A stretch of DNA of 64,000 nucleotides from Lytechinus variegatus. Taxonomy: Eukaryota; Echinodermata; Echinoidea; Temnopleuroida; Toxopneustidae. Position numbers and translations under genes: made by a program. This document shows, piece after piece, positions 46,426-59,598 of the stretch; position 1 is the stretch's first letter, and every line of letters begins with the position of its first letter. A model generated the notes under the pieces. It was not told the DNA's origin. It was given only the letters and a program-made list of their open reading frames with translations, and ran no database searches. The stretch spans positions 6,497,216-6,561,215 of the forward strand of contig NC_054752.1 of the NCBI RefSeq assembly GCF_018143015.1. Direction: 5' to 3'.

Positions 46426-47678
46426 CTACATGCAGGAAGAAGACAGAAATTAGAATAAAGCATATTACTGTTATTCCCTCATAACCTCCATCCTCTAATC
46501 CTTGCTTTATTCCTATATTGATGACGTAAAATCAAAGACTTAGAATGAAAAGACATAAAATTTACCATTAGTCCGATGCATCAGCAATAACCCCTGGTAG
46601 GTGAATCCAATTCGCCCTTGAGGTATGGATGGCATCCCTTTGAGACGCTCAAACGAGATTTATGCCCGCAATTATAGTCTCGCTTACCACTGATAATTGG
46701 CGGATAAGGGCAATATGAAACAGTTGAATGAAATGGGCTTCTCGGCGTTTCTTTCACTAATCTGATCGACTCGGATTAATGTCTGTGGGAACACAATGTG
46801 CTGCATGCGGTCGGTCACACCAACGAGAGAGAGAGAGAGAGGGGTTTCACACGGTGGGATTTTGCGTCATTCGAATGATCATTAGAGCGGCGCAGTTTGA
46901 AAGTGTGAATGCAAAATAGCGTACCATGAAATCGCAATTGAAATGATATTATCGAGGTGTTTGTGGCCGTAGTTTTTAGAGGATCCTGTTCACTCTCTCA
47001 AATCTTGTACTATAAAGTCAATAAAATACATGGCATTAGTTGTGTATATAGGACAAGCATGTTTACATGGTGCTTTAGTGTGAACACGTATGTTACGAAA
47101 TGTATTTTCAATCAATTCTCAGAATACCGATTTTATTTCATTTTCTTTAAATCAAGAGCATTATAGATTAAAAACAACATCCAGCCAGACAGAAGCTAAT
47201 GTGTTAGTCATAGTCATCGAGCAAAACATTTGGGGAAATTGTTGGATTGTTGGATGTTTCCGGCTAATAATCAACGATATTATTTCACTTACCGTTACCG
47301 TTATTTCAAGATTAGAAACTGCACTCGAAAGGACGGCAAGCTTAGAAGGAATATTTTCTCCTTCCAGATAAATTCTTGTTGAATACACAGAAGCCGATAC
47401 TTTTGGTGAAATGGAAGATGGATGTAATACCACTTATAAAAATCGAAAAAGATATGAAGAGAAAAGGAACGAGTAAAAGACATCTCCAACGTCCTTGATT
47501 CAAATAGAATGAGAGAATGAGGTTATAACCACAATCAAATAGTACGGTTGATTGGAAAAGAAGATTAATTTTGTCCTCAAGGCACAGCAAAATAACAAAC
47601 ACATATCGAAATAGACTTTCTCGTCATTAATGTAATACTGAGTAGTAGCTTGATAAGATGTTGTATAGGTTGGAGTTA

Positions 47679-47917
47679 CACTGTAAAATCTGTGGTGTTA
47701 AAACTGACACCAATTGGTGTTAATAGAGGACCACACCCTGAGGTGTTAAAATTACACCCTAGAGATTGAACATAACACCAAATAGTGTAAATATAACAAC
47801 CAAGGGTGTTGTAATAACAGGTATAGGTTTAAAACTAACACCACCAATTTAACACCGGTGTAAAATAACTGGTGTGGTCCTCTATGTACACCGGTTAACA
47901 GCACAGTTTTTGCTGTG
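47679..47917. mobile_element. TA-flanked MITE, GGTGTTA-word family, copy 1
   Basis: It starts CACTGTAAAATCTGTGG and ends GTTTTTGCTGTG; TA on both sides (47677-47678, 47918-47919). The arms share the block ending AGAGGACCACACC. GGTGTTA/TAACACC words recur throughout. Confidence 0.88.
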
Positions 47918-48245
47918 TATGCTGAGGTTAGATCTAAACCAACTTGACACCAACCATTGGTTTGTCATCGGAAATAATGTAAAAGCTTTAATCGGTTTCA
48001 ATTCCGACAGAGATACCATCACTTCTTTTTTTTAGTTAAGAATCCTTCCCTCCGACGAGTATTTACATAGAAGCCATTTTTTGTGGTATACATAAAGCAT
48101 CGGGAGACGCAAGTCTATCCACTCATTCATAAGATTTGAGGGATAAGATAACGGAAATGGGGCGCACCCGGGCGATGTAAACTACTATAGCATCTATAAC
48201 CCTGTGGCACTTCACTGATCGTATTGATAATGTTTGATTGAAGAC

Positions 48246-48440
48246 ATCAGTTCAGTTCATTTTATTCATTAATTCTCTAAAACAATAAGTACAATATACG
48301 CATTACAAATAGGATTACAAAAATAATAATTCAGTATCATTAGACCAGTATGATGACAACAATATACATCACATTAAAAATGAAATATAAAGACATAAAA
48401 TAAAGCCAATACTTGCCTTGTGAGAAAAAAAGTTTCCTAA
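48246..48440 (-). repeat. Possible 3' end of a non-LTR retroelement
   Basis: TTCAGTTCATTTTATTCATT followed by an AT-rich stretch, similar to 25766. The evidence is one short shared motif. Confidence 0.22.
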
Positions 48441-48484
48441 AATAAGAAATGATGCTTTTGATGATTTTTGGGGGGTATATATAA

Positions 48485-49425
48485 TTACGGGCGGCAGAAC
48501 CCGGGGGCAGGGAATCTCTTGTCCTCCCTAGATTCCCGGGAGGAAAAAATACCCTCTTTTAAAAAATGGAAAATGCACTTTTGTCAAAACGAAATGTGCC
48601 CTTTTTAAAAATGAAATACACTTTTTGAAAAACAAAATAATACATTTTAGGTTAGAAAATCACAGAATGTTTGGCTCGCACTTTGCGCTTGCATCAATTA
48701 ATGTTTAACAAGGTATTTATCCTGTTCATGGTCATAAAAATTCTTAAAATGCCCAGCTTTCAGGTTAGAATATCACACATTTTTCGCGCTTGTTTCGTTT
48801 ACGCATCAATTATTGTTCATTAAAGTACTCTGTTGGAAAAAACAGATTTTTCAAAAAGAAATAACCAAAGCATTCGCAAATTGTTGTAACAGATAATATT
48901 ATACACCAAATATAAATTTTCTGTAATTTTACACAAATGCATGTAAGATTACACTGTGCAGTAAGATTACAGCTGTTCTCCAGACTCTGCTGCAGGATTT
49001 TTTTTAAGTACTCATTATGGTCCTGGTTAAAAAAATGCTTAGAATGTCAATTTTTTTAGGGTAGAATATCAAGATTTGTTGGCTCCTTCGCGCTCGCAAC
49101 ATTTCGCAAGGATGACATTTTAACATTAATTAGCACCATAATGGACCAGAAAGCGAGTCTTACAACTTCAATTTTGAATCTTTTTCCAAATTTCTTGCTC
49201 GCTACGCTCACTCGCGGAAAACAAAGCCTTGATATGTATAACAGAAATCATTTCAAAAAGGCTTTGCTATTATTAATTATAAAAAAAACACTACTTCTTC
49301 ACGCAAATGATAATCTCATGCTGAAATTATCCGATTGCACTAAAATGCCCATTTTGACAATATAAGTTCCTTTCTGTAGCTTTACCCCCCCCCCCCATGA
49401 AAATGCGATCCGTCGCCCTTGTGCT
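48485..49425. repeat. Possible hAT-type element with periodic GCTCGC motifs
   Basis: It starts near GGGCGGCAGAACCCGGGGG and ends near GCGATCCGTCGCCC beside a C-run, a weak inverted match. Several reverse-oriented GCTCGCACTTTGCGCTTGC-like motifs (about 48669, 48790, 49090) resemble those in the hAT-type elements at 5400 and 10595. No target duplication was found. Confidence 0.4.
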
Positions 49426-51750
49426 TAATAATCTCAGCAAATATAAAGCAAGGGGTGAATAAAACGGACGGAAAAGATCATTCATGAGGAGATCAACTCG
49501 AGTAATAACTCTCTTACTTAAATCTTTTGAAGAATAAAATCACATATCACAAGGAGAACATAAAATTAATTTCCGGCAAAATAAAGAGAGATTGTGGCCT
49601 TTCCTATCAATTAAAGTTTAGAATTCCCGGAAGGTAGATGTTATCGTGTTCATTCTATTCTTATCAGTGCTTATGAAAACATTTTGCATTCTGAATTTAC
49701 ATGTCCAGCCTCTCAGCAGTAATTGCGCATAATAATTAGCTGACCACTTGGTTTTTTGGGGGGGGTGAAATTTTCATTTTCATTCTGTATAATTATATAA
49801 CATGTCTAGATGAGTGTTTATAGTGGATGTCCCGGATGTTTCCCTAACTGTACAATAATATGTATTGACATGACTGAGTTCTACAATTCTACGTTCATCA
49901 TTGTGTCATAGATCGTTTACTTCACATGCCTTTCAACAGATCAATCAAAATTGACCAAAATACCACAGAATACCTGAGGTGGTTTTGATATAGGACGTTG
50001 ACTCTCTTTTCTTTAGGACATTCACTTTAGACAATGTCAGTTTACTTCACTTTAGTCTAACACAATCGAGTGTATGGAATAAAGCATGACCAAAGTCCAT
50101 CTCTTGGCCTACAGCTTTCCTTATGCATGTTATGGAAAATGAAAGAAATATACTCATTTATGATTCAACTGACTTCGGTTGGTAAAAGTGATATTAACAA
50201 ATGAACCTAAATCGCTCATTGTTTCGTGTTTCATTGTGTTATGAAATTGAATTACAGTTAATAGTTGACCCCCTAGATAAAATGGAATAATATGAAATGT
50301 TGTTCCATGATTTTCTCTGTCTCAAAGGGAAAGTTTTAGCTTTATAAACTCGTAAAATTATTGCCAAATTAATAACCAATAACTTCATATCTACTTAAGA
50401 TAGCATAACGGCCTATTAAATAGTCGTTCTGTTTTAAGGGGGAAAGTGCCAAAATATTGTTTTACAACATTGATTCCTCTTTAGTCAATTACTTTTCAAT
50501 TGTTTAAGAATGTTAATATCATGCTAAGATATCTTTACAGGTAAGTGCATGGCCACTTTATACGACCCCCCCCCCCCCCTCCTATCAGAGACCTGCTATG
50601 TCTGCGAATTAGGTACTCAACGATAGAAATGATATAGCTTCAAAATTAAAGTAAAGCAAAAAAAAGGCAATGTATATGTATCAAGATCTGTGATTGGCTG
50701 ATTATCATCACGTGACATCTGTTCTAGTATTCTTATTTGTGCACTTTGACGGGGGGGGGGGGCAGGAGAAATAAAATGGGTATGGGTAACTTGTTTACAA
50801 TTCACACACGTTTATTCCAATGTGTTTACCGTGACTAAAATCGTAGTATCCCCTATTAAACAGACAGTCTACTCAATTTGTTTGTGTTAGAACTCGAGTC
50901 CCAGAAGTAATCGAAATGTTTTGGAAATGAAGTCATCAAAATAATAATTCAAGGATTACAATTCGTGACCATGAAGTGATTACATTTCTCAGAGATTTCT
51001 TGGAACTGTTCAGGAAAAGAGAGGTCGAATTCTCAAGATAAAATCCAAGGAGTTTATGCTTTCCTAATGGTGGTTGAAGCAGTCATATTTGTTGGTTAAT
51101 GTTCTTGTTCTCGTAAATGATATGAATCTGATCATAATTCTCCATTTCCGATGTAATTACTACAGTACTGGAATTCGAAATATTATAGCAGTGTCTATCT
51201 TGCAGTAATCTGTTATGAGATGCATTGTGACTATATTTACTGACAAGCCTAATCCGCCTCTTTCATTAGATATATGAAGTTGCTTTAGTTTCCATAAATC
51301 CATAATTATATAGGTCCTTTCATTGCGTTATCAAAACAAAATGTCGTTTTTATCAAATTTTGGGATGAATGAAGGCTCAGTCCATAGTATTGTAATGATT
51401 ATGCACCGTTTTGTTAAAGCATATTACACGTTTCTGTTGGTATAAAAATGTATTCAAGCCCGCGAGTTGATATTACAATCCACGTATGGGCTTTTATATT
51501 GCGCTATCCATCATGTCCTATCTCTAGGGCTACGCGAGGGCCGAATTCGATGAATCTTCCCCGGATATGCCCTAATCTTTTTCATGTTCGAGAGAACGAC
51601 CGTTGTGCTCCGAAGGGAGTCAGCGAAATGAATTAATCATTATGGTAGCCTTAAAGGAGACATGGAATATGAAGATAAGGGGAGTTGGAAATTAATGCTG
51701 TGGTTCCACGGTTTAAATGGATGGTAATTTTCTTCCTCCATTGAATAGAC
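49426..51750. other. No recognisable gene
   Basis: AT-rich sequence with C/G runs at 50568 and 50751. Nothing else is assignable. Confidence 0.5.
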
Positions 51751-51922
51751 CAGTGGCGTACCTAGGATTTTCCTAAGGGGGGGCAAATTCGTCCGCCCAA
51801 AAAACTTGACAAGCAAAAAAAAATCATCAAGTTCAAAGGAGGGGGCCACTTGTGGCTCGTCGGGGATCAGTTGTGACTCGTCAGGGGGGTAGTCTGCCCC
51901 CTCCCCCTTAGGTACGCAAGTG
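51751..51922 (+). mobile_element. Short non-autonomous hAT-type element, copy C
   Basis: The start CAGTGGCGTACCTAGG is mirrored by CTTAGGTACGCAAGTG at the end. The flanks GAATAGAC (51743-51750) and GAATATAC (51923-51930) match at 7 of 8 bases. This copy keeps both inverted ends. Confidence 0.8.
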
Positions 51923-52774
51923 GAATATACTATGGTATTCTGTTAAAAATAGTGGTCTGACCAGTGTCAATATTTCTGAATGAAAACAAGCAAACAAGTT
52001 GGCTGGTGTGAAAACAGACACATCAAAGAAACAAATCAATGAAAGTTTGGGGGTAAGGAACAAATGCTACGAAACTTAGGAGCATTTGAATGTTGAGAAC
52101 GCTAATGGTGTCGGCATCCTCACATTGGAAATTCGACCAAGAGGTGTAACGTCACACTTGTAGAACTCTCCCATTTCTTTAGCATATACTTAAAATCTCA
52201 TATTATCACGTCTCTCGGCAGATCAGGTGTTCTTTTCATGGGAGCACATGTAGTAAAGTTCCACAAAATAAATCCTTGACATAGAGTTTGTTCAATCATT
52301 TGAATGAGCCAAAATTGATCTTTTGAGGACATTATTTTCAGAGTACAAAAGATCGAGTTGTACTTGTGTGGCATTACAAATCCTGCTCCCATTGCAAATT
52401 GGAGGATCCTCATAGCGTTATTGATTTTGATAGTCAAAGGATCATAACTTTCCTGTTGTTTGTCCAATTGTTCACAAATGGTCATTGATTCTTACTCGTT
52501 GACTTTGATCTGTTTTCCACAAGCTAACTCGTTCCAAGGGTTTCATTCTCAAATGATATCAGACAGAGACGGTGATGGGCCGCAACCTCTTATCGCGGTT
52601 AACCAATCGAAGCTAGATTTCTTTAGTTAGGTCAAGTCCGCTCGTTGAAGTAGTTCCAATGTGGTTGATCAATACAAATATGGAGAAAACATACATGTTC
52701 ACACGAGGTAATACTTTTGATATCAACTTCGATAAATATTGGCTATCGTGACATTACATCAGTAACAACGTGGA

Positions 52775-52965
52775 GGTGCCGTGGCCGAGTGTTCTAAGGC
52801 GCCTGGCTATACATGGAAAGTCCGGGGTTCGATCCCCGGCCGCGGCACCTATGCCCGTGAGCAAGGCATTTAATCTACAATGCTCTTTTATCCTGCTTTC
52901 AAATAAATGGAAATGCTATATGCATTACTGGTAACTAGGTCTGCACTTGTTAAAAAAAAGTTGGT
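52775..52965 (+). repeat. tRNA-like SINE head with intact acceptor stem and body
   Basis: Positions 52775-52849 fold like a tRNA at both ends. GGTGCCG pairs perfectly with CGGCACC (52843-52849), and the T arm CCGGGGTTCGATCCCCGG is intact. The anticodon stem does not pair properly and no CCA logic is evident. The following GAGCAAGGCATTTAATC and AAATAAATGGAAATGC are typical of tRNA-derived SINE bodies, so a SINE is preferred over a functional tRNA gene. Confidence 0.6.
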
Positions 52966-52973
52966 AACAACGT

Positions 52974-53262
52974 GAAGCGTTGTTGATTAGTCTCCGGACT
53001 TTGAAACAGAGGGTCGTGGGTTCGAATCCCAGCCATGGCGTAATTTCCTTCAACAAGAAATTTATCCACATTGTGCTGCACTCGACCCAGGTGAGGTGAA
53101 TGGGTACCCGGTAGGAGTTATACTTTGAACGCTTTAGCGCCTATTAATATGGCGGCTTGGCTACAGCCGGGGTAATAATATGACACCAAGTATCAAAGCG
53201 CAGTTGAGTATAATGCACATAGTAACTGCGCTATATAAACTGACATATTATTATTTGTATTT
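52974..53262 (+). repeat. tRNA-headed SINE, copy 2
   Basis: Same family as 465-745: head with GGGTTCGAATCCCAGCC, body CATGGCGTAATTTCCTTCAA, GTGAATGGGTACCCGGTAGG, and tail TGCGCTATATAAACTGAC followed by ATTATTATT. It lies about 125 bp after another tRNA-headed SINE. Confidence 0.78.
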
Positions 53263-53457
53263 ACGATAAGGCTTGCTATGTTACAGAAAAGTACGTTTCA
53301 TTTTTATTATCAAACTAGATAACCTTTATTGTTCTTACTATGAGTTTATATCTTTCTGGCAATTAGCCGAGACGGATTCTAAAGAGCAATTCTAACTCAT
53401 TCTACTAGTGTGCATAGCAGTGTCGTACACAATGGGGGTTTTAGGGCAGTTGATTAT

Positions 53458-53520
53458 ACCCCCCCCCCCCCCCCCCCCCCAAACAAAAAAACCAAAAAAA
53501 AAATTTTAAAAAAAAATAAA
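53458..53520 (+). repeat. Poly-C run passing into poly-A
   Basis: A C-run of about 22 followed by an A-rich stretch. C- or G-runs of 9-16 bases also occur at about 80, 1952, 6005, 32297, 32400, 35587, 50568, 50751, 55958, 57166 and 61069. Confidence 0.85.
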
Positions 53521-54211
53521 GGTAGAAAATAAAATTCTATTTTCATTTCTAAAAGAGCCCTTTTTCTCATATAAACTGGCCCCTATTTTCTAACACATTT
53601 TAATACCTAACGTGAATTTTAAGTGTTATGTATATACTGTAGTTATATTCTATAGGATACCATACGTATATTCTCAATATATATTAATAAAGAGGCATAA
53701 TCTTAAAGCTAAGATGCTGTCGGATGAACTCGACTCATCTGTCACGTAGTAACTCATGTCTTCAAAGATAATGTCAGATACGAAAGAAATCGAATAGGAG
53801 CGATCAAGCGCTTATCTCTTCACGGTATTCCTGAAGCAAGCGTCGAGATTATAAGGTCGCTCGAGAGCGGTAATGGAGAGATTGCGAGAGTCTTTCATTG
53901 ATCTTCGGCAAAACATTTTCACCCGATGTTTTCCTCGTGTTACAAGGGGATGCGATCCAGAGGCGGTGCGGTGCGTAAAAGGGTATGAGGGATGCAGGGG
54001 TGCTGGGAAGAATATTACAGCATTACCGGGGTGTCCCTATTGATCTTGCAAAAAAGGAATGTCGAACTTTCGTCGGGTATCTATCTACAACCGGGTTCCG
54101 TAACAAAGCTATCATGTCTTAAATCGTAACTGACGAAGGGTGATTGTAAGAAATGTGAGCCAATGATAAATATTTCAATGGTTAACACTCCATGAGGGTG
54201 ATGTGTCCAAC

Positions 54212-54234
54212 CAGCGGCGTACCCGGGGTTTTCC
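54212..54234 (+). mobile_element. 5' fragment of the CAGTGGCGTACC hAT-type family
   Basis: CAGCGGCGTACCCGGGGTTT matches the first 20 or so bases of the copies at 2105, 3574 and 51751. Nothing further matches. Confidence 0.45.
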
Positions 54235-54649
54235 AATTGCTGCTTATTTTTTTTTACCTTAAAGTGATTGGTTAACATTGGTTTGACTTTTAAAAAATCT
54301 GAGCTAGAAGGTCACACTTGTCACCTGTGTCTGTGATATTTTATAAAAATGAAGTCCAGAATAAATTGCGTTCGAAAATAATTATATAGTGCTTCGAAAA
54401 TTGAAATATAAAGTGACCAGAAACTCCATCTTAATTTCATCCCATACCCTTATATGTACTATTTAGGCGTCTATAAGACGCCTATTTACAAAATCGGGGT
54501 TTGCCTTGTAGTTTCAGCTTTTCATTCTCAATAAAGGGTGTTTTCAGGGTTTATTAGTTCTAATACATGGACTTGTACCCATGTTTCATCTTGGTTTGAG
54601 AATTTTTTAAATCGGCTGCTCACAAAGTTCAACAATACCTTTAATGGAC

Positions 54650-54749
54650 AATAATATTTCCAACATTGAGCAAAATACTGCCCCAAAATTGGTTGGACAC
54701 ATTACCCTCGTGCTGGTTAAAAGTTACCCAATATTTTTTTTTTACAGTG
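54650..54749. mobile_element. TGGGTAA-word MITE fragment
   Basis: On the minus strand it starts CACTGT plus an A-run, then TATTGGGTAAC and ACCAGCACGAGGGTAATG, matching the element at 4635 in the opposite orientation. The other end is not defined. Confidence 0.55.
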
Positions 54750-56461
54750 AATGTGATTTAGGGATAGATTTCAAGCTCTTATATTCCAGGTCCCTTGTCA
54801 CCTCGGTGAAAACAATGGGCAAAGTAAAAGAGTTCTCCTCCCTTTAAAGTTCATCTTGGTGAAACCATGGTGAAAAAAAACCTACCTAAACGAGGATGTG
54901 ACAGAGGGTCGAAGCTTTTTTAGGTCTGCTATCCAATCACTTAGACCAATCAGAGCTAATCACGTGTGATTATCGGGTCTCTCCTCCCGTCTACCTCATC
55001 TGCGATCAAGCTTCTGTCTCGATGGAGCTGAAAATCGGAGCAGAAGAAGAAGTATGATGACAGTTTCCGTCAGGACGTAATTCGTCACGTCGCCATTCAG
55101 GCTTGTGTAACTCGAAGAGAGAGAGAGAAAAAAAATCACTGTTTTTGTTGGTGAATTTGCGTGTTCACAGCTATGGTTCCTTTTTCTGCGGTCGCGGATG
55201 GCGTATCTTTGGTAACTGGTTCGGGTCAATGAAGTGATTGTCGCCCTTGAGGAGTTGATTTCAGGCAAACTGGTTACAAAAAAACACATTTGGTTATTGA
55301 TCCTAGCAATTTCATTTCAAACGGCATGTTCTGGCCCGATGTTGTGGGCATGCTTGGGTCATAATGCAAGCACTCTACAAGTTGTCAGAACTGGACATGC
55401 TGGTAGGAGATGGGTACATGCATTAATATCTCTGTCATAATTGACAGGCGTGTGGGTTGTGGGCGTAATTTATTTTTGGTCGTGTGCACCAGGTATCATA
55501 AGAGTATAAAGACATAGCTAATAAAACAATTGAATTAATTTAATTGAATTGATTAACATCCCAGATCAATTCGTATTTGAAAGAATCTGTTTAGTTTAGA
55601 TAGGCTTATAGTATATAAACAGTTTTTGAATCTGCATTGAGGCTCTTTTATATGAGAATACCTGCTGATTGCAAAAATAACTGTTTTGTGCTGTTTGTAT
55701 GGAAGTGTCCTCGGTTGTGTGTTTCTTCCGGCTCTGCTCTTCTTTGCCAGCTGAATATGTTTGGTTTAGGCGGATACATTTCCAAGCTAGCTTCTTCTCA
55801 TTTCAAAGTTCTGCTCAACACATCATTCCATAAACCCAGTGCTAACCTCATCAACTCCTAAATGAGATTTGAGTAGAAATTCATTACCCCAGTCAATACT
55901 CAAATGGAAACATAGTGATGTACCAGACCGCGAATTTGTTATTTTCGAAAATTCCCTCCCCCCCCCCCCCTCTTTTGATTCCCAAAACACGTCGACGATC
56001 TAAGTGTTTGACCCACTTCCCAGAATACGCGGCATCTCTTCTATTCCCCAACAAGAATGTTCTTCAAGGAAACCGTGCCGAAGAAAGCGATTTGAAATAT
56101 GCCGCTAATGGCAGCTTATCATTTTACAAGCTAGATGATTTAATTCCATATTTTGAGGAAGATTGTCGGATAACAGTTTTGTAGAAAGGCAGACAGGGTG
56201 GTTCTAAAGAGAAAAACGTTAGTGCCGTTGTTGGTGTTGTTTGTATGGCTGGGGAGATCATTAGTTTTTGCTTCTTGTCCATAACCATAGTAACGTGGCC
56301 CTGGGAAGCGGGCGGGGTGCTGGGTGGGGGGTCTTCCACGACCGTGTTTTTTTTATTTTACATAAAAGTAGGAGTTTATTTCGAGAACACCATAGTAACA
56401 ATCGATGTTAAGTTGGATTACAATATTGGCCTACCTCTTTGGTTTAATATTTTATTTGATA

Positions 56462-56463
<2 letters not shown>

Positions 56464-56538
<75 letters not shown>
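56464..56538. repeat. (AT)n microsatellite
   Basis: About 75 bp of TA with one phase slip near 56500. Confidence 0.95.
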
Positions 56539-56542
<4 letters not shown>

Positions 56543-57267
56543 AAAGAATATAATGCTATAAGGGGAAGTGCAGTATATGTATAATGTAAGATTTCAGCAA
56601 TGTTTTTTTTCTCCTTTTTTCATACATTATAACGTAGGTCTACCATTCTTAATCTCATAAAGTGTTATGCTTTTATTCAAATTACCACTAAACAATATAT
56701 TACATTCTCGTTTTTCACCTGGAAGGTAAAACGCATTATTAAGTCTCAGGAGTAACACTATCCACTGATAATCACTATATTATCGCTGAATAGGCCTATA
56801 TGCTGTATATTTATAATGATATGGGGGAAGAACTGGGCTTTTCCCGTGTAAACATGTTTTTGATCATCGATTTTTTTTTGTCGCTCAGGGGCAGATATGA
56901 TATTTCATCAATTACTCCGCTCCTCCTGGTAGGATATTTCAAGTTGGGATTAAAAAGGGTCAAAGAAAAGTTAAGACTGGCATTGTTATTGAGGTATGGC
57001 TAAAAAATGAAATCCAAGGCGACTGAACGAAGATTTAGGAGATTTATTGCAGCTGGTTTATCTGATTAATATGTCAATTACTTTATCGCTTATATTGATT
57101 TATTTTTATCTGATAAACGTTCTACCATTTTCAGTCCAAATAGTGAAACCCCGACCAATCCCTACCCCCCCCCCCCCCTCCTCTACATTGATGAACCAAA
57201 AATGATAATAATTAACGACTACCACATGCAGATAATGACTTTATTGTAATATTTTATTGAATTATTT

Positions 57268-57372
57268 GTATCTCTCTCTCTCCCTTCTTCCCCTCTCTCT
57301 CTCTTCTTATTCTCTCTCTCTCCCTCTCTTTCCCCACCCCCTCTCTCTCTCACACACACACACACACAAACA
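57268..57372 (+). repeat. (CT)n and (CA)n tract
   Basis: TCTCTC runs followed by CACACA. No gene. Confidence 0.9.
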
Positions 57373-58306
57373 GACACACACAAACTCGTTGTCCCCAGTT
57401 GACTTTGTTGGTCCTTTTCTCTTTCTCTCTTCGCCTCTCTTTAATTATCGTTTACAGATAGCACATCAGCTTCACTTTGAACTTGCAAGATTTCAGTATC
57501 ATCTGGCTTTAGGAAGGGATCAGACTTCAACCCTTGCGTCTTCGTCGATTCAGTCGAGGTGATGGACTCTTTTTCTGGAACGTAACATCAACATCTCCTT
57601 CCGATATAGCGTGATACGACACTCAGGAAGAGCGGATTCATTTGACGTCTTATACCATTTCAAGCATGATGAAACATATCGAAAGAAGTTCTTCTTATTT
57701 TTTTTATCCGCCAATTCCTTGGAATTATTCAACTATGTACTGGACTTTTGATATATATATTTAACGTACATCTATGCCAATGTTTTGACAATGAATTTCT
57801 CGAATGAATTTGTTTCCGAGTTTCATTTAAAAGCTCTAAAACGTAAGACGAGACATAATGAAATGTTATACTGTAAAGTTGTTTAGAAACTGTTATCATT
57901 GTGTCCACCTTTTAATCAACATAGATTTTATTTTAGAATGTGTAACATCGACAATGTGACTCTAGGTGTATAATTGCCCAAGCCGACTTATCGAAACTTA
58001 AATGTCGTAATGTCAAGTTAGTATAAGATCCAGAAGATCGGCATGATGGCAACTACGGTTCCATGACATTAACTCCGGCGACAAATGCTCCGCTGTAAAT
58101 TACACACATTGTTAGAATAACCAACTTCAACTCTGGAGTTAACACCATACCCTATCCTAAACCTAACCGTAAACCTAACATAAAACCCTATGGCAACCCT
58201 CACCTTAATTATCTTAAACGAAATAAAACCCGGAACAAATGTCGTGTCACCGCAACTACAGGTGTACCTGGTGAATGTAACTTTAAGACGTTGACCTGGC
58301 AAGGTA

Positions 58307-58538
58307 CACTTTAAAAGACTGCGGTGTTAAAACTGACACCAATTGGTGTTAATAGAGGACCACACCCTGAGGTGTTAAAATGTCACCCTAGAGATTGTAC
58401 ATAATACCAAAGAGTAACAACAAAAGGTTTTGTAATAACACCTATAGATGTAAAACTAACACCACCAATTTAACACCGGTGTAAAATAACTGGTGTGGTC
58501 CTCTATGTACACCGGTTAACACCACAGTTTTTGCTGTG
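58307..58538. mobile_element. TA-flanked MITE, GGTGTTA-word family, copy 2
   Basis: Closely matches 47679-47917. TA at 58305-58306 and 58539-58540. The left tip is slightly changed (CACTTTAAAAGACTG). Confidence 0.88.
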
Positions 58539-58644
58539 TACCTTATGTCACAATATCGACTAACTGTCGAATAATAAGTCGACATAACACGGATATCAAC
58601 TCGACAAGTTGACAACACATACTATCTTGTAATGTCGTCAACTA

Positions 58645-58883
58645 CACTGTAAAAACTGTGATGTAAAAACTGACACCAATTGGTGTTAATAGAGCACCAC
58701 ACCCTGAGGTGTTAAAATTTCACCCTAGAGATTGTACATAACACCAAATAGTGTAAATGTAACAACCAAAGGTGTTGTAATAATACCTGTAGGTGTAAAA
58801 ATAGCACCACTAATTTAACACCGGTGTTAAAGAAGCGGTGTGGTCCTCTATGTACACCGGTTAACACCACAGTTTTTGCAGTG
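58645..58883. mobile_element. TA-flanked MITE, GGTGTTA-word family, copy 3
   Basis: Same family and same orientation as 58307-58538, 106 bp downstream. TA at 58643-58644 and 58884-58885. The ends CACTGTAAAAACTGTG and CACAGTTTTTGCAGTG are nearly perfect inverted repeats. Confidence 0.9.
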
Positions 58884-59598
58884 TACAATGGCACTATAAA
58901 GCTTCCATATTCGTCTTTTCATATCTTGTTTTACTTTTATCCTCTCTTTTTGGGGGGATGTTTGTACGATTGAAAAGCATAAATGACAGACGGTCGGGTA
59001 AAAATATTGTGGTATCGTGTTCAGAGATTCTTAAGAAGGCCTGAAATAAAAACCTTTCAAGAATATTGATGGCCTGAAGTTTGAGACGATGAGAAAATGA
59101 CAAAAGGAGTTGGATATGCTCTAGGGTATTCTTTTTTTGTCAAGTTTTAAGGCCTCGGGGAAGAGAGGGACGGGCTTTCGTGATGATTAGAAACTGAACA
59201 TAATACTAGGATGGTGCCACAGTCCTTTGTCGCTTCACCTCTGGTTTTAGAAGAAGCCTTTTTTAAAGTTTTTTTTTGTTATGCAAAGCAAGTACAAACG
59301 GGAAAAGCTTGTTATTTACCAAATCTATTATCATTATCACTGACACCATTACAATAATTCATATTTAATTGCATTGTAATTTTGCTTGTTTGTTTTTGTC
59401 TTGATTATTATTACTATCATTATTCTTATCATCATCATTATAATTGTGATCAGCCATCCAAAAACCAATAGTAAGTCGCCCAAATGATTTTTTTATTGAA
59501 TTTGAAAAGGCACCTCCTAAGCTTTAAAATGAGATATTGCTTGTCGAAAGTGATCAGCAATAGCCTACAAATGTACTTTATCGAATGTAGAAGAAATA

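Larger units (their letters stand above)
54750..58304. other. No recognisable gene
   Basis: It contains the AT run at 56464, the C-runs at 55958 and 57166 and the CT/CA tract at 57268. The open stretch at 55915-56184 lacks motifs and splice support. Confidence 0.45.

Noticed and set aside
52775..52849. Functional tRNA gene
   Set aside because: The acceptor stem and T arm pair, but the anticodon stem does not, and a SINE body follows directly.
55915..56184. 89-residue plus-strand frame
   Set aside because: It starts in a C-run region, has no family motif and no splice support.
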